Counted from the first letter of the stretch, positions 1 to 10,253 are shown. The stretch is DNA of 64,000 bases from Franconibacter pulveris DSM 19144 (GCA_000621185.1 KK211224.1:358679-422678); one strand, 5' to 3'. Translations and numbers: made by a program. The notes: generated from the sequence alone by a model not told the origin.

Positions 1-2
1 CT

Positions 3-1373
3 TACGGCTGGCACGTCGTGCGCGGCGTGGATGGTCACGATGCGGACGCCATCAAGCGCGCCATCGAAGAAGCGCGTGCTGTAACGGACAAACCGTCCCT
101 GCTGATGTGCAAAACCATCATCGGCTTCGGCTCGCCGAACAAAGCGGGCACGCATGACTCCCACGGCGCGCCGCTGGGCGATGCGGAAGTGGCGGCGACC
201 CGCGAACAGCTGGGCTGGAAACACGAGCCGTTCGTGATCCCGCAAGAGATCTACGCGCAGTGGGACGCCAAAGAGATGGGCTCCGCGAAAGAGCGCGCAT
301 GGAACGAGAAGTTCGCCGCTTACGCCAAAGCCTTCCCGCAGGAAGCCGAAGAGTTTACCCGCCGCATGAAAGGCGAAATGCCAGCGGACTTCGCGCAGAA
401 ATCGCAGGATTTCATTGCGAAACTGCAGGCGAACCCGGCGAAAATCGCCAGCCGTAAAGCCTCTCAGAATGCTATCGAAGCGTTTGGCCCGTGGCTGCCG
501 GAGTTTCTCGGCGGCTCAGCGGACCTTGCGCCTTCCAACCTGACGCTGTGGTCTGGTTCCAAAGCGATTAACGAAGACGCTGCAGGCAACTACATTCACT
601 ACGGCGTGCGCGAGTTCGGCATGACCGCTATTGCCAACGGCATCGCGCTGCACGGCGGTTTCCTGCCGTACACGTCTACCTTCCTGATGTTTGTGGAATA
701 TGCCCGTAATGCGGTGCGCATGGCGGCGCTGATGAAGCAGCGTCACGTGATGGTCTATACCCACGACTCCATCGGTCTGGGCGAAGATGGCCCGACTCAC
801 CAGCCGGTTGAACAGCTGGCGGCGCTGCGCGTAACGCCGAACATGAGCACATGGCGTCCGTGCGACCAGGTAGAATCTGCGGTCGCGTGGAAATACGCGG
901 TTGAACGCCACGATGGCCCGACTGCGCTTATCTTCTCTCGTCAGAACCTGGCGCAGCAGGAGCGTAGCGAGCAGCAGCTGGCGGATATTGCCCGCGGCGC
1001 TTACGTGCTGAAAGATTGCGACGGCCAGCCGCAGCTTATCTTCATCGCAACCGGTTCTGAAGTGGAGCTGGCGGTAGCGGCATGGGAAAAACTGTCTGCC
1101 GAAGGCGTGAAGGCGCGCGTGGTTTCCATGCCGTCGACCGACGCGTTCGACAAGCAGGATGCGGCCTACCGCGAAGCGGTGCTGCCGAAAGCGGTTAGCG
1201 CGCGCGTGGCTATCGAAGCGGGCATCGCGGACTACTGGTTCAAATATGTCGGCCTGAACGGTGCGGTAGTAGGCATGACCACCTTCGGCGAATCCGCGCC
1301 AGCGGAGCAGCTGTTCACCGAGTTCGGCTTCACCGTGGATAACGTGGTAAGCCAGGCGAAATCGCTGCTGTAA
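3..1373 (+). CDS. tktA: Transketolase, C-terminal part (5' end outside window)
   Basis: Thiamine-diphosphate enzyme of the non-oxidative pentose phosphate pathway; it moves two-carbon ketol units between sugar phosphates in the cytoplasm. About 456 codons are present and the reading frame is already open at base 3, so roughly the first 207 residues of a usual 663-residue protein lie upstream. The pyrimidine-binding domain is visible with [10 protein letters not shown], the [15 protein letters not shown] segment that lines the cofactor and substrate site, and the C-terminal transketolase domain ending at QAKSLL. TktA is chosen over TktB because the gene lies next to epd-pgk-fbaA as in E. coli. 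A strong terminator follows directly. Confidence 0.96.
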   Translation, partial: YGWHVVRGVDGHDADAIKRAIEEARAVTDKPSLLMCKTIIGFGSPNKAGTHDSHGAPLGDAEVAATREQLGWKHEPFVIPQEIYAQWDAKEMGSAKERAWNEKFAAYAKAFPQEAEEFTRRMKGEMPADFAQKSQDFIAKLQANPAKIASRKASQNAIEAFGPWLPEFLGGSADLAPSNLTLWSGSKAINEDAAGNYIHYGVREFGMTAIANGIALHGGFLPYTSTFLMFVEYARNAVRMAALMKQRHVMVYTHDSIGLGEDGPTHQPVEQLAALRVTPNMSTWRPCDQVESAVAWKYAVERHDGPTALIFSRQNLAQQERSEQQLADIARGAYVLKDCDGQPQLIFIATGSEVELAVAAWEKLSAEGVKARVVSMPSTDAFDKQDAAYREAVLPKAVSARVAIEAGIADYWFKYVGLNGAVVGMTTFGESAPAEQLFTEFGFTVDNVVSQAKSLL

Positions 1374-1397
1374 TCACATTTGTTAAAGTGAAACCAA

Positions 1398-1425
1398 ACG
1401 GGAGGCCTGGCGCCTCCCGTTTTTT
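1398..1425 (+). terminator. Intrinsic terminator of tktA
   Basis: Nine-base stem (1398-1406 with 1412-1420), five-base loop and a run of T to 1425, lying 25 bases after the tktA stop and just before the convergent glycohydrolase gene. Confidence 0.85.
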
Positions 1426-1435
1426 ATGCATCTTT

Positions 1436-2572
1436 TTAGTCGCCCGGGTATTTTTTAAGCAGCGCCTGAGTAAACGGCGTGAGGGTATAGTCTGATATTT
1501 CCCACGCTTTATACTCCAGCAGATCGTCCGCTATCTCCTGTATCACGCTGTTAAGCTCAAGGTTTTCCAGCCACGCCGTCCGGATAGCCGTGACGCCATA
1601 CATCGCGCCCAGTAGATTGCCTGCAATGGCGCCTGTAGAGTCGGAATCCCCGCTATGATTTACCGCCATCAGCACGCCATGTTCAAACGAGCGGGCCGCC
1701 AGTGCGCAATAAACCGCAATGGCCAGCGCCTCTTCCGCTACCCAGCCTTCGCCAAGCTTCGCTATCGCCTCGTGGGACGGCGTCGGCGTCTGGGCTAGCT
1801 GTTGCGCAAGTTCAATGGCATGAAGCGTTTCTTCGTGCGCGGGCTGCGTTTTCAATAGCGCAATCGCGCTGTCAGCCGCCGCGTGCAGCGTCTCTCCTTG
1901 TGCAAGATGGAAAACCAGCACGGCGAGTACGCCGCCCGTAAGCCAGCCGGTAGGGTGCCCGTGGGTAAGCGCGGCCAGCCTGCATCCCATATCGAAAGCC
2001 TGCCGGACGGCGTCCGTCTCCTGATTGCGGGCATAAAACAGCCCCACCGGCGCTACGCGCATTACGCCGCCGCAGCCTTTGCTGTTATTACTGGCGGGTT
2101 CGCCAAAGCGTTTCATCTCGCGTAGCGCGCTCAGGCAGGTAACGCCCGGCGCACGGGCGCTGTAAAGAGCTTGTTGCTGGATAAGCCAGCCGGAAAGCGA
2201 AAAGCCTTTCAGCAGGCCGTGACGGTTATGTTCTCCCTGCGTCAGCAGCCAGCGCTGGTAGGCGTGAGCGGTAGTGCCGGTAAAAGCAGGGGCAATGCCG
2301 CGCATCGCGCCGCGCACCCAGCCGCGCAGCAACCCTTCCGCAGTGAACAGCGTCATCTGCGTATCGTCGGTTATCTTCCCTTTGCCGCCCCAGGCCGCTT
2401 CGTAATCCGTAATTCCCTGCGCGCCGAACCGCGCCGTAATCTCTGGGAGGCTCAAAAACTCCACCGGACCGCCTAACGCGTCGCCAACCGCCCCTCCAAG
2501 CAGGCATCCGCGAAAACGCAGGCGCAGCGTGTTGAGATCAGACAAATTTTCGGAAAACGGGGCGGTTAACAT
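1436..2572 (-). CDS. ADP-ribosylglycohydrolase family protein
   Basis: A 378-residue protein of the DraG/ARH fold, which uses two Mg2+ ions to remove ADP-ribose from proteins or small molecules. The three family signatures are present: GCLLGGAVGDALG near residues 23-34, the metal-binding TDDTQMT at 68-74, and GDSDSTGAIAGN at 308-319. These suggest an active enzyme. There is no signal peptide, so it should be cytoplasmic. It is a single gene, convergent to tktA and divergent from epd, with no ADP-ribosyltransferase beside it; the substrate cannot be named. The gene has no counterpart at this place in E. coli K-12, so it is an accessory insertion between tktA and epd. The start is the most upstream ATG and has no strong ribosome binding site. 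Confidence 0.85.
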   Translation of the reverse strand: MLTAPFSENLSDLNTLRLRFRGCLLGGAVGDALGGPVEFLSLPEITARFGAQGITDYEAAWGGKGKITDDTQMTLFTAEGLLRGWVRGAMRGIAPAFTGTTAHAYQRWLLTQGEHNRHGLLKGFSLSGWLIQQQALYSARAPGVTCLSALREMKRFGEPASNNSKGCGGVMRVAPVGLFYARNQETDAVRQAFDMGCRLAALTHGHPTGWLTGGVLAVLVFHLAQGETLHAAADSAIALLKTQPAHEETLHAIELAQQLAQTPTPSHEAIAKLGEGWVAEEALAIAVYCALAARSFEHGVLMAVNHSGDSDSTGAIAGNLLGAMYGVTAIRTAWLENLELNSVIQEIADDLLEYKAWEISDYTLTPFTQALLKKYPGD

Positions 2573-2720
2573 GGCGGTTTACCAGGGTAAGTCAGATGGT
2601 TTCTTATTGTAGGGCGGCAACGTTCATAGCGTAACCTCCCGTTTCTGGTGAAAGTTGTCGCTCTGATGACCAATTCCAGGCGCAGTAATGCCGGGGGAAT
2701 GGAATTTATTCCATTAAAAA

Positions 2721-2736
2721 TGTGACGCAGGTCAGA
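2721..2736 (+). promoter_or_regulatory. CRP-like site upstream of epd
   Basis: TGTGA-CGCAGG-TCAGA matches the CRP consensus TGTGA-N6-TCACA at 9 of 10 core positions. CRP activation of the epd promoter is known in E. coli; binding here is inferred. Confidence 0.6.
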
Positions 2737-2793
2737 ACTTAAGGCGCTTTCCCTGGCCGATCGTTCCTTTTATTCCGGCTTTCGATTATTCTG

Positions 2794-2808
2794 GCTGAAC
2801 CGTTTCAG
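2794..2808 (+). promoter_or_regulatory. Cra (FruR) operator-like palindrome upstream of epd
   Basis: GCTGAACCGTTTCAG closely follows the Cra consensus (GCTGAAWCGTTTCA). Cra is known to act on epd-pgk in E. coli and links transcription of these glycolytic and gluconeogenic genes to fructose phosphates. Confidence 0.7.
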
Positions 2809-2930
2809 TCGATTAAATGTTCGACAAATAATCAAACAGATGCAGTTTGTGACAGGCGAGGATTCCCCTCAGAGGATGGCTGCATTACTCTGTCAGCCAA
2901 CTCAATCCGGGAATGCTTTGCAGGAGACCT

Positions 2931-3950
2931 ATGACCCTACGCATAGCGATTAATGGTTTCGGTCGTATCGGGCGTAACGTGGTTCGCGCATTATACGAAT
3001 CAGGGCGTCGGGCTGAAATCACCGTGGTGGCTATCAACGAGCTGGCGGATGCCACGGGCATGGCGCACCTGTTGAAGTATGACACCAGCCACGGCCGCTT
3101 CGCCTGGGATGTGCGCCAGGAAGCGGAGCTGATGTGGATCGGCAACGACACCATTCGTCTGCTGCATGAGCGCAATATAGAAGCGCTGCCCTGGCGCGAA
3201 CTGGGCGTAGATATCGTGCTGGATTGCACCGGCGTGTACGGTTCCCGCGCGGATGGCATAGCGCACCTGGAAGCAGGCGCGAAGAAAGTGCTTTTCTCCC
3301 ATCCCGGCGGCAACGATCTTGACGCAACGGTGGTTTACGGCGTCAACCAGGCGCTGCTCGAAGCGGATCATCGCATCGTCTCTAACGCCTCCTGCACCAC
3401 CAACTGCATTATTCCTGTGATAAAGCTGCTCGACGACGCTTTCGGCATTGAGTCCGGCACGGTGACGACGATCCATTCGGCCATGCACGATCAGCAGGTT
3501 ATCGACGCCTATCACCCCGATTTGCGCCGTACGCGCGCCGCCAGTCAGTCGATCATTCCGGTGGATACGCGTCTTGCGGCAGGCATCAGCCGAATTTTCC
3601 CTAAATTTCATGACCATTTTGAAGCCATCGCCGTGCGCGTGCCGACCATTAACGTGACGGCGATTGACCTGAGCGTCACGGTTCGTCAGCCGGTAAAAGC
3701 GTGCGATGTCAACCTGTTGCTGCAAAAAGCGGCACAGGGTGCATTTCATGGTATAGTTGACTATACGGAATTACCGTTGGTCTCAACTGATTTTAACCAC
3801 GATCCGCACAGTGCCATTGTGGACGGCACGCAGACACGGGTGAGTGGGGCGCACCTCATCAAAACGCTGGTGTGGTGTGATAATGAATGGGGCTTTGCTA
3901 ACCGGATGCTCGACACCACGTTAGCCATGGCAGCTATTGGTTTCAGGTAA
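2931..3950 (+). CDS. epd: D-erythrose-4-phosphate dehydrogenase
   Basis: NAD-dependent oxidation of erythrose 4-phosphate to 4-phosphoerythronate, the first step of the pyridoxal phosphate pathway. The 339-residue protein has the length of E. coli Epd and the GapA-like fold: the N-terminal Rossmann motif [10 protein letters not shown] and the catalytic Cys155 in SNASCTTNC. The ATG at 2931 is preferred over the in-frame ATG at 2913 because CAGGAG stands directly before it and the protein then starts [11 protein letters not shown] as in orthologues. It is the first gene of the epd-pgk-(fbaA) operon, 48 bases before pgk, with CRP and Cra sites upstream. Confidence 0.97.
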   Translation: MTLRIAINGFGRIGRNVVRALYESGRRAEITVVAINELADATGMAHLLKYDTSHGRFAWDVRQEAELMWIGNDTIRLLHERNIEALPWRELGVDIVLDCTGVYGSRADGIAHLEAGAKKVLFSHPGGNDLDATVVYGVNQALLEADHRIVSNASCTTNCIIPVIKLLDDAFGIESGTVTTIHSAMHDQQVIDAYHPDLRRTRAASQSIIPVDTRLAAGISRIFPKFHDHFEAIAVRVPTINVTAIDLSVTVRQPVKACDVNLLLQKAAQGAFHGIVDYTELPLVSTDFNHDPHSAIVDGTQTRVSGAHLIKTLVWCDNEWGFANRMLDTTLAMAAIGFR

Positions 3951-3998
3951 GACGCGATTTGCGTCTGCAAAACTTTAGAATCAACGAGAGGATTCACC

Positions 3999-5162
3999 AT
4001 GTCTGTAATTAAGATGACCGATCTGGATCTGGCAGGTAAACGCGTACTGATCCGTGCCGACCTGAACGTACCGGTTAAAGAAGGGAAAGTTACTTCCGAC
4101 GCGCGTATTCGCGCTTCTCTGCCGACCATCGAGCTGGCGCTGAAACAGGGCGCGAAAGTGATGGTAACGTCCCACCTGGGTCGTCCGACCGAAGGCGAAT
4201 ACAACGAAGAATTCTCTCTGCTGCCGGTAGTGAACTACCTTAAAGACAAGCTGAATGCCCCGGTGCGCCTGGCAAAAGATTACCTCGACGGCGTTGAAGT
4301 CGCGCAAGGCGAACTGGTTGTTCTGGAAAACGTCCGTTTCAACAAGGGCGAGAAGAAAGACGACGAAACCCTGGCTAAGAAATACGCCGCGCTGTGCGAC
4401 GTGTTCGTTATGGACGCATTCGGCACCGCGCACCGCGCTCAGGCTTCCACTCACGGCGTAGGTAAATTCGCCGACGTAGCGTGCGCAGGCCCGCTGCTGG
4501 CGGAAGAGCTGGACGCGCTGGGTAAAGCGCTGAAAGAGCCGGCTCGTCCGATGGTCGCCATCGTTGGCGGTTCTAAAGTTTCCACCAAGCTGACCGTACT
4601 GGATTCCCTGTCCAAAATCGCTGACCAGCTGATCGTCGGCGGCGGTATCGCTAACACCTTCGTTGCCGCTCAGGGCCACAACGTAGGTAAATCCCTGTAC
4701 GAAGCGGATCTGGTTGATGAAGCCAAACGTCTGCTGGGCACCTGCGATATCCCGGTTCCGACCGACGTTCGCGTTGCGACTGAATTCTCTGAAACCGCGC
4801 CGGCTACCCTGAAGTCTGTTTCTGAAATCAAAGATGAAGAGCAGATTCTGGATATGGGCGACGTTTCCGCTGAGAAACTGGCTGAAATCCTGAAAAACGC
4901 CAAAACCATTCTGTGGAATGGTCCGGTTGGCGTATTCGAATTCCCGAACTTCCGCAAAGGCACCGAGATCGTCGCTCGCGCTATCGCTGAAAGTGATGCG
5001 TTCTCCATCGCAGGCGGCGGCGACACCCTGGCGGCTATCGATATGTTCGGCATCGCGGACAAAATTTCCTACATCTCTACCGGCGGCGGCGCGTTCCTCG
5101 AATTCGTGGAAGGTAAAGTACTGCCGGCAGTAGCCATGCTCGAAGAGCGCGCTAAGCAGTAA
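3999..5162 (+). CDS. pgk: Phosphoglycerate kinase
   Basis: Glycolytic kinase making ATP and 3-phosphoglycerate from 1,3-bisphosphoglycerate, reversible in gluconeogenesis. The 387 residues equal the E. coli length. The substrate-side segment RADLNVP near residue 20, the SHLGRP loop and the C-terminal glycine-rich nucleotide stretch ending [16 protein letters not shown] are intact. It is second in the operon behind epd. A hairpin with a short T tract follows the stop and probably reduces, rather than abolishes, readthrough into fbaA, as described for E. coli. Confidence 0.98.
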   Translation: MSVIKMTDLDLAGKRVLIRADLNVPVKEGKVTSDARIRASLPTIELALKQGAKVMVTSHLGRPTEGEYNEEFSLLPVVNYLKDKLNAPVRLAKDYLDGVEVAQGELVVLENVRFNKGEKKDDETLAKKYAALCDVFVMDAFGTAHRAQASTHGVGKFADVACAGPLLAEELDALGKALKEPARPMVAIVGGSKVSTKLTVLDSLSKIADQLIVGGGIANTFVAAQGHNVGKSLYEADLVDEAKRLLGTCDIPVPTDVRVATEFSETAPATLKSVSEIKDEEQILDMGDVSAEKLAEILKNAKTILWNGPVGVFEFPNFRKGTEIVARAIAESDAFSIAGGGDTLAAIDMFGIADKISYISTGGGAFLEFVEGKVLPAVAMLEERAKQ

Positions 5163-5168
5163 TTGATA

Positions 5169-5196
5169 CGGGCGAGGCTTCCTCGCCCGTTGTTTT
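5169..5196 (+). terminator. Hairpin with T tract after pgk
   Basis: Nine-base GC stem (5169-5177 with 5181-5189) with a three-base loop, followed by TTGTTTT. It lies between pgk and fbaA, so it may be a partial terminator or an mRNA 3'-end stabiliser. Confidence 0.7.
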
Positions 5197-5260
5197 CAGC
5201 GTGCTTTGACTGTCAGGGCTCGCACTTTTTTCTAACGGCCGAAGATACAGGACTACGTAA

Positions 5261-6337
5261 ATGTCTAAAATTTTTGATTTCGTAAAACCGGGCGTCATCA
5301 CGGGTGACGACGTACAGAAAGTGTTCCAGGTAGCTAAAGAAAACCACTTCGCGCTGCCGGCGGTAAACTGCGTGGGTACTGACTCCATCAACGCCGTTCT
5401 GGAAGCCGCTGCCAAAGTAAAAGCGCCGGTTATCGTTCAGTTCTCTAACGGCGGTGCTGCGTTCATCGCGGGTAAAGGCTTCAAAGGCGAAGGCCAGCAG
5501 GCGGCAATCCTGGGCGCTATCTCTGGCGCGCATCACGTGCATCAGATGGCTGAGCACTACGGCGTTCCGGTGATTCTGCATACCGACCACTGCGCGAAGA
5601 AACTGCTGCCGTGGATCGACGGCCTGCTGGACGCGGGTGAAAAACACTTCGCCGCTACCGGCAAACCGCTGTTCTCTTCTCACATGATCGACCTGTCTGA
5701 AGAGTCCCTGGAAGAGAACATCGAGATCTGTTCCAAGTACCTGGAGCGCATGTCCAAAATGGGCATGACCCTGGAGATCGAACTGGGCTGCACCGGCGGT
5801 GAAGAAGATGGCGTGGACAACAGCCATATGGACGCTTCCGCTCTGTACACCCAGCCGGAAGACGTTGATTACGCGTACACCAAACTGAACGCGATCAGCC
5901 ACCGCTTCACCATCGCGGCCTCCTTCGGCAACGTACACGGCGTTTACAAGCCGGGTAACGTGAAGCTGACCCCGACCATCCTGCGCGACTCTCAGGAATA
6001 CGTTTCTAAGAAACACAACCTGCCGCACAACAGCCTGAACTTCGTGTTCCACGGCGGTTCCGGCTCTTCCGCTCAGGAAATCAAAGACTCCGTAAGCTAC
6101 GGCGTTATCAAAATGAACATCGATACCGACACCCAGTGGGCAACCTGGGAAGGTATCCTGAAGTACTACAAAGAGAACGAAGCTTACCTGCAGGGTCAGC
6201 TCGGCAACCCGAAAGGGGAAGATCAGCCGAACAAGAAATACTACGACCCGCGTGTTTGGCTGCGCGCAGCGCAGGCCAGCATGGTGACGCGTCTGGAGCA
6301 GGCATTCAAAGAACTGAACGCTATTGACGTTCTGTAA
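5261..6337 (+). CDS. fbaA: Class II fructose-bisphosphate aldolase
   Basis: Zinc-dependent aldolase cleaving fructose 1,6-bisphosphate to the two triose phosphates; cytoplasmic homodimer. The 358 residues compare with 359 in E. coli. The signature LHTDHCAKK carries the catalytic Asp109 and zinc ligand His110; further metal ligands fall in LEIELGCTGGEEDG and NVHGVYKPG, and the phosphate-binding segment FHGGSGS is present. It belongs to the epd-pgk-fbaA glycolytic block, with a 98-base gap from pgk that may hold its own promoter. A strong terminator follows. Confidence 0.98.
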   Translation: MSKIFDFVKPGVITGDDVQKVFQVAKENHFALPAVNCVGTDSINAVLEAAAKVKAPVIVQFSNGGAAFIAGKGFKGEGQQAAILGAISGAHHVHQMAEHYGVPVILHTDHCAKKLLPWIDGLLDAGEKHFAATGKPLFSSHMIDLSEESLEENIEICSKYLERMSKMGMTLEIELGCTGGEEDGVDNSHMDASALYTQPEDVDYAYTKLNAISHRFTIAASFGNVHGVYKPGNVKLTPTILRDSQEYVSKKHNLPHNSLNFVFHGGSGSSAQEIKDSVSYGVIKMNIDTDTQWATWEGILKYYKENEAYLQGQLGNPKGEDQPNKKYYDPRVWLRAAQASMVTRLEQAFKELNAIDVL

Positions 6338-6358
6338 CAATTGCCTTAACTCTTTCTC

Positions 6359-6388
6359 AGGCCCGCTTCTGGCGGGCCTTTCTTTTTG
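6359..6388 (+). terminator. Intrinsic terminator of fbaA
   Basis: Eight-base stem (6359-6366 with 6372-6379) with a five-base loop, then a pyrimidine tract TTTTCTTTTT-like run, 22 bases after the fbaA stop. Confidence 0.85.
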
Positions 6389-6529
6389 TTAAATCAACCT
6401 ACTGCGCCCGCCGCCCTCTGCCTGCCGCCTGGCGTAATCCCGCCGTTTTGTTTACCCTTAAATCACTTCGCTGCCGTCCTTCAGGCAGTTAATTTTTAAC
6501 CCGGCCGGGGACACTACGAGGAGTGCCGA

Positions 6530-7489
6530 ATGGAAGATTTAAATGTGGTAGACAGCATCAATAATGCGGGAGGCTGGCTGGTGCGCAACCAGGCGCTGCT
6601 GCTGAGCTATGCCGTCAACATTGTGGCGGCGATAGCCATTATTATCGTCGGGATGATTGTGGCTCGCGCCATCTCCAATACCCTTAACCGTGTGATGGTG
6701 GCGCGTCATGTGGATGCGACCGTTGCGGACTTCCTCTCCGCGCTGGTGCGCTACGGCATCATTGCCTTTACGCTGATTGCCGCGCTGGGCCGCGTGGGCG
6801 TGCAGACTGCTTCAGTCATCGCCGTACTCGGCGCCGCAGGTCTGGCCGTGGGTCTGGCGTTGCAGGGGTCGCTGTCTAACCTGGCGGCCGGGGTGCTGCT
6901 GGTCACTTTCCGGCCTTTCCGCGCCGGTGAATATGTCGACCTCGGCGGCATTGCGGGTACGGTGCAACACGTACAGATTTTCTCCACCACGCTTATCACC
7001 GCCGACGGGAAGTATGTGGTCGTGCCGAACGGGAAAATCATCGCCGGCAACATTATTAACTATTCCCGCGAACCGGTTCGTCGCAACGAGCTGATTATCG
7101 GTGTCTCTTACGATGCCGATATCGATCGCGTGCGTCAGATCCTTACCGATATTGTTATGTCTGACGAGCGTATTTTGAAAGATCGCGACAGAACGGTGCG
7201 TATGAATGAACTGGGCGCTTCCTCAATCAACTTTGTTATTCGTTGCTGGAGCAAGAGCAGCGACCTGCAGGAAGTCTATTGGGATATTCTGGAGCGCGCC
7301 AAGAAGGCGCTGGACGCGGAAGGCATCAGCATTCCTTATCCGCAAATGGACGTCAATGTGAAGCAGCTTGCGAAGCCTAAGCAGGAGCAGGCGGCTGAAC
7401 AGGAGCCGAAACCGTCCGCTATTATTACGGAGCCGACGGCCCAGGAGGCCAAACCGGCGCCGCAGGATAAGCTCTCCGGCGCCCAGTAA
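6530..7489 (+). CDS. mscS: Small-conductance mechanosensitive channel MscS
   Basis: Homoheptameric inner-membrane channel that opens under membrane tension to release solutes on hypo-osmotic shock. The 319-residue protein shows three N-terminal membrane helices. The pore helix TM3 is glycine/alanine rich ([15 protein letters not shown]), followed by the beta domain ([15 protein letters not shown]) and the C-terminal cytoplasmic vestibule. It is about 33 residues longer than E. coli MscS (286). The extra C-terminal tail is rich in Lys, Gln, Glu and Pro and looks disordered. It is a single-gene unit between fbaA and argO with its own terminator. Confidence 0.95.
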   Translation: MEDLNVVDSINNAGGWLVRNQALLLSYAVNIVAAIAIIIVGMIVARAISNTLNRVMVARHVDATVADFLSALVRYGIIAFTLIAALGRVGVQTASVIAVLGAAGLAVGLALQGSLSNLAAGVLLVTFRPFRAGEYVDLGGIAGTVQHVQIFSTTLITADGKYVVVPNGKIIAGNIINYSREPVRRNELIIGVSYDADIDRVRQILTDIVMSDERILKDRDRTVRMNELGASSINFVIRCWSKSSDLQEVYWDILERAKKALDAEGISIPYPQMDVNVKQLAKPKQEQAAEQEPKPSAIITEPTAQEAKPAPQDKLSGAQ

Positions 7490-7495
7490 AGATTA

Positions 7496-7520
7496 AGCCA
7501 GCGTAACGCTGGCTTTTTTA
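7496..7520 (+). terminator. Intrinsic terminator of mscS
   Basis: Seven-base stem (7496-7502 with 7508-7514) and T run, seven bases after the mscS stop. Confidence 0.8.
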
Positions 7521-7628
7521 TGACTATCCCCATTAGCTCTACTTATTGGCGATTAAAATTTTGCGTTTGGGCTAATGAAAAAGGCGCATTACACTTGTTT
7601 TCCAACGCATGAAATTCAGGGAAAAAGA

Positions 7629-8261
7629 GTGTTAAGTTATTATTTTCAAGGGCTTGCTTTAGGCGCGGCGATGATATTGCCCCTTGGCCCGCAAAACGCC
7701 TTCGTGCTCAACCAGGGCATCCGTCGCCAGTATCATCTGATGATCGCTTCGCTGTGCGCGTTAAGCGACATCGTGCTTATTTGCGCTGGCGTCTTTGGTG
7801 GCAGCGCCATCCTCATGCAGTCGCCATGGTTGCTGGCGCTGGTGACATGGGGCGGCGTGGCGTTCCTCTTGTGGTACGGCTTTGGCGCGCTTAAAACGGC
7901 GTTTAGCCGGCACGTTGCGCTGGCGAATGCCCAGGCGATGAATCAAGGCAGGCTGCGGATCATCGCTACAATGCTGGCGGTGACCTGGCTTAACCCTCAC
8001 GTTTACCTGGATACCTTCGTGGTGCTGGGCAGTCTCGGCGGGCAACTGGCGGAAACGCCGAAGCGGGCTTTCGCGCTGGGCACCATCAGTGCCTCCATCC
8101 TCTGGTTCTTCGGCCTGGCGCTGCTGGCGGCCTGGCTTGCGCCGCGTCTTCGCACCGAAAAAGCCCAGCGCATCATCAACGGCATTGTGGGGCTGGTGAT
8201 GTGGTTCATCGCTTTTCAGCTTGGCCGCGAAGGTGTTGCGCATATAAACGCGCTGCTCTAA
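7629..8261 (+). CDS. argO: L-arginine exporter ArgO (LysE family)
   Basis: Inner-membrane exporter of arginine (and canavanine), induced by ArgP. The GTG at 7629 is taken as start because it gives [14 protein letters not shown], matching the E. coli N-terminus, and AGGGA lies seven bases upstream; the longer in-frame ATG at 7575 would add a poorly conserved leader. The resulting 210 residues compare with 211 in E. coli. Features are about five or six hydrophobic segments, the conserved LGPQNAF near residue 20, and [10 protein letters not shown] in the middle. Its regulator argP lies two genes downstream on the other strand. Confidence 0.93.
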   Translation: MLSYYFQGLALGAAMILPLGPQNAFVLNQGIRRQYHLMIASLCALSDIVLICAGVFGGSAILMQSPWLLALVTWGGVAFLLWYGFGALKTAFSRHVALANAQAMNQGRLRIIATMLAVTWLNPHVYLDTFVVLGSLGGQLAETPKRAFALGTISASILWFFGLALLAAWLAPRLRTEKAQRIINGIVGLVMWFIAFQLGREGVAHINALL

Positions 8262-8365
8262 ACCTTCTCTGATGGACATTTGTTTTAAGAAAGCTAAGCT
8301 TGCAGCCAGACGCCCGCACGCGCAGGACGGGCCACTTCAGTGAAATGCAACACGGAGGAGAAACA

Positions 8366-9166
8366 GTGAAGTTTAAAGTGATGGCGCTGGCGGCTCTGGT
8401 CGCACTTAGCACGGCAAATATTCAGGCGAATGAATTGCCGGACGGCCCGCATATCGTGACGTCAGGGACGGCGAGCGTGGATGCGGTTCCGGATATCGCG
8501 ACGCTGGCTATTGAGGTCAACGTAACGGCAAAAGACGCCGCTTCCGCCAAAAAGCAGGCGGACGATCGCGTTGCGCAATACCTCGGTTTCTTGCAGCAAA
8601 ACAACGTGGAGAAAAAAGATATTAACTCCGCGAACTTACGCACTCAGCCGGAATATGAGTATCTGAAAGATGGCAAAGCCCAGCTTAAAGGATATCGCGC
8701 GGTACGTACCGTCGAGGTGACGCTGCGTCAGCTGGACAAGCTTAACGATCTGCTGGACGGCGCGCTGAAAGCGGGGCTTAACGAAATTCGCTCCGTATCG
8801 CTCGGCGTTGCGCATCCGGAAGAGTACAAAGACAAGGCGCGCAAAGCCGCTATTGACGACGCCGTACGTCAGGCGCAGCAGCTGGCCAGCGGCTTTAAGC
8901 GTAACCTGGGGCCGGTGTACAGCGTGCGTTATCACGTGTCGAACTACCAGCCGGGCCCGATGGTGCGGATGATGAAAGCCGAAGCCGCCGCGCCGGTGAG
9001 CGCTCAGGATACCTACGATCAGCAAACCATTCAGTTTGACGATCAGGTCGACGTGGTGTTTGAACTGCAGCCGGAGCAAGCGCAGCGCGAATCCGCTCCT
9101 GCTTCGCTCAATAGCGCGCCGGGGCAGAACGCCGCGCCAACGACGAACGGCACCAATGCTAAGTAA
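8366..9166 (+). CDS. yggE: Periplasmic SIMPL-domain protein YggE
   Basis: Protein of the SIMPL/DUF541 family, linked in E. coli to tolerance of oxidative stress; its molecular role is unresolved. The start is GTG at 8366, preceded by GGAGGAG at 8354-8360; this gives MKFKVMALAALVAL, a signal peptide with likely cleavage after NIQA. The 266 residues exceed E. coli YggE (246) because of an Ala/Pro/Asn-rich C-terminal tail. The mature body, with GTASVDAVPDIATL and GYRAVRTVEVTLRQLDKL, is well conserved. It is a single-gene unit between argO and convergent argP. Confidence 0.9.
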   Translation: MKFKVMALAALVALSTANIQANELPDGPHIVTSGTASVDAVPDIATLAIEVNVTAKDAASAKKQADDRVAQYLGFLQQNNVEKKDINSANLRTQPEYEYLKDGKAQLKGYRAVRTVEVTLRQLDKLNDLLDGALKAGLNEIRSVSLGVAHPEEYKDKARKAAIDDAVRQAQQLASGFKRNLGPVYSVRYHVSNYQPGPMVRMMKAEAAAPVSAQDTYDQQTIQFDDQVDVVFELQPEQAQRESAPASLNSAPGQNAAPTTNGTNAK

Positions 9167-9170
9167 AGAA

Positions 9171-9197
9171 AAACCCGCCGTCCGGCGGGTTTTTTTA
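9171..9197. terminator. Bidirectional terminator between yggE and argP
   Basis: Nine-base stem (9171-9179 with 9184-9192), four-base loop, a T run on the right and an A run on the left, placed between the convergent stops of yggE and argP. It can serve both genes. Confidence 0.85.
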
Positions 9198-10088
9198 CTC
9201 CTGTCTTAACACCTTATGGCCATATTCCAGCAGCGCGTCGGTGACGTTGCGCATCATGCGGCTTTCCGGCGCAAAGCGATGCCAGTAAAGCATCCGGCGC
9301 TGGCAAAGGCCTGGCGTGAGATCGATAAGCTCGCCGCTTTGCAGCTCTTTTTCAATCTGCAAATGCGGGATCATGCAGCAGGTGGTGCCCTGGCGGGCGA
9401 GCTGTACAAAGGCTTCCGATGAGTTGACGATGTGGCACGGCACGCTGCCCGGCGGCAGGTCAAAGTTTTGTTGCAGGAAGGCCTGATGCATATCGTCGAG
9501 ATGGTCGAACGCCACCGCAGGCGCTTTTAACAGCGAAGCGCGGGTGACGCCGTTGGGAAAGTAGCGTTCGGCAAACGCCTTCGAGGCGACAAACAGGTAG
9601 TCGAGCGCGCCGAGCTTATCTACGAGGCAGCTTGGCAGCGCCTGCGGCTGGATACTTACCGCGCCCACCACTTCGCCCCGGCGTAAACGTTCCTGCGTGC
9701 GGGTTTCATCCTCCACTTGCAGGTTAAGGCGAATAGGGGAGTCGACCAGTACCGGCGCCAGCGCAGGCAACAGCCAGGTAGCCAGACTGTCGGCGTTGAC
9801 CGCCAGCGACAGCAGAAGCGGAGTCGCGCCCGTCTGTTCGTCGCCGAGCCATTCATCCTCCAGCAACTCCACCTGACGCAGCAACGCCAGCAGCTTCTGG
9901 CCCTGTTCGGTAGGGCGCGGCGGCACGGTGCGAACCAGCAAAGGCTGGCCAAACATGTTTTCCAGTTGCTTGATGCGTTGCGACACGGCGGACTGGGTGA
10001 TACACAGCTTTTGCGCGGCGCGCTCAAACCCGCGTTCACGAATGACCGCATCCAGCGCCTGTAGTGTCCTGTAGTCCGGGCGTTTCAT
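9195..10088 (-). CDS. argP: LysR-type regulator ArgP (IciA)
   Basis: Transcription factor that responds to arginine and lysine; it activates argO and other genes such as lysine-biosynthetic ones in E. coli. The 297-residue form starting [15 protein letters not shown] at 10088 matches E. coli ArgP in length and start. The in-frame ATG at 10124 would add twelve unconserved residues and is not used. The N-terminal winged HTH contains [16 protein letters not shown], and the rest is the LysR substrate-binding domain. It lies divergent from rpiA and convergent with yggE, near its target argO. Confidence 0.96.
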   Translation of the reverse strand: MKRPDYRTLQALDAVIRERGFERAAQKLCITQSAVSQRIKQLENMFGQPLLVRTVPPRPTEQGQKLLALLRQVELLEDEWLGDEQTGATPLLLSLAVNADSLATWLLPALAPVLVDSPIRLNLQVEDETRTQERLRRGEVVGAVSIQPQALPSCLVDKLGALDYLFVASKAFAERYFPNGVTRASLLKAPAVAFDHLDDMHQAFLQQNFDLPPGSVPCHIVNSSEAFVQLARQGTTCCMIPHLQIEKELQSGELIDLTPGLCQRRMLYWHRFAPESRMMRNVTDALLEYGHKVLRQE

Positions 10089-10253
10089 CTTTTTAGCATG
10101 CTCCTGAATCGTAATGTTTCGCACTATGACATAAATTTTTGCCAGGCACAGGCAGAAACCGCAATCATCGGAGCAGTATGCCTGACGGAAGGAGTCTTTT
10201 TCAGCGAGCCTGTTCTATAATGCGCCACAGTTTTCACACACAGGCAAAAGATC

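Larger units (their letters stand above)
2573..2930. other. Control region between ADP-ribosylglycohydrolase gene and epd
   Basis: This 358-base gap has no credible gene. It holds a CRP-like site at 2721-2736 and a Cra-like palindrome at 2794-2808, both listed separately, and the ribosome binding site CAGGAG at 2921-2926 that fixes the epd start. E. coli epd-pgk is known to be controlled by CRP and Cra, so the arrangement looks conserved. Confidence 0.6.

Noticed and set aside
5213..6340. 375-codon minus-strand open frame
   Set aside because: Antisense to fbaA, which is conserved residue by residue.
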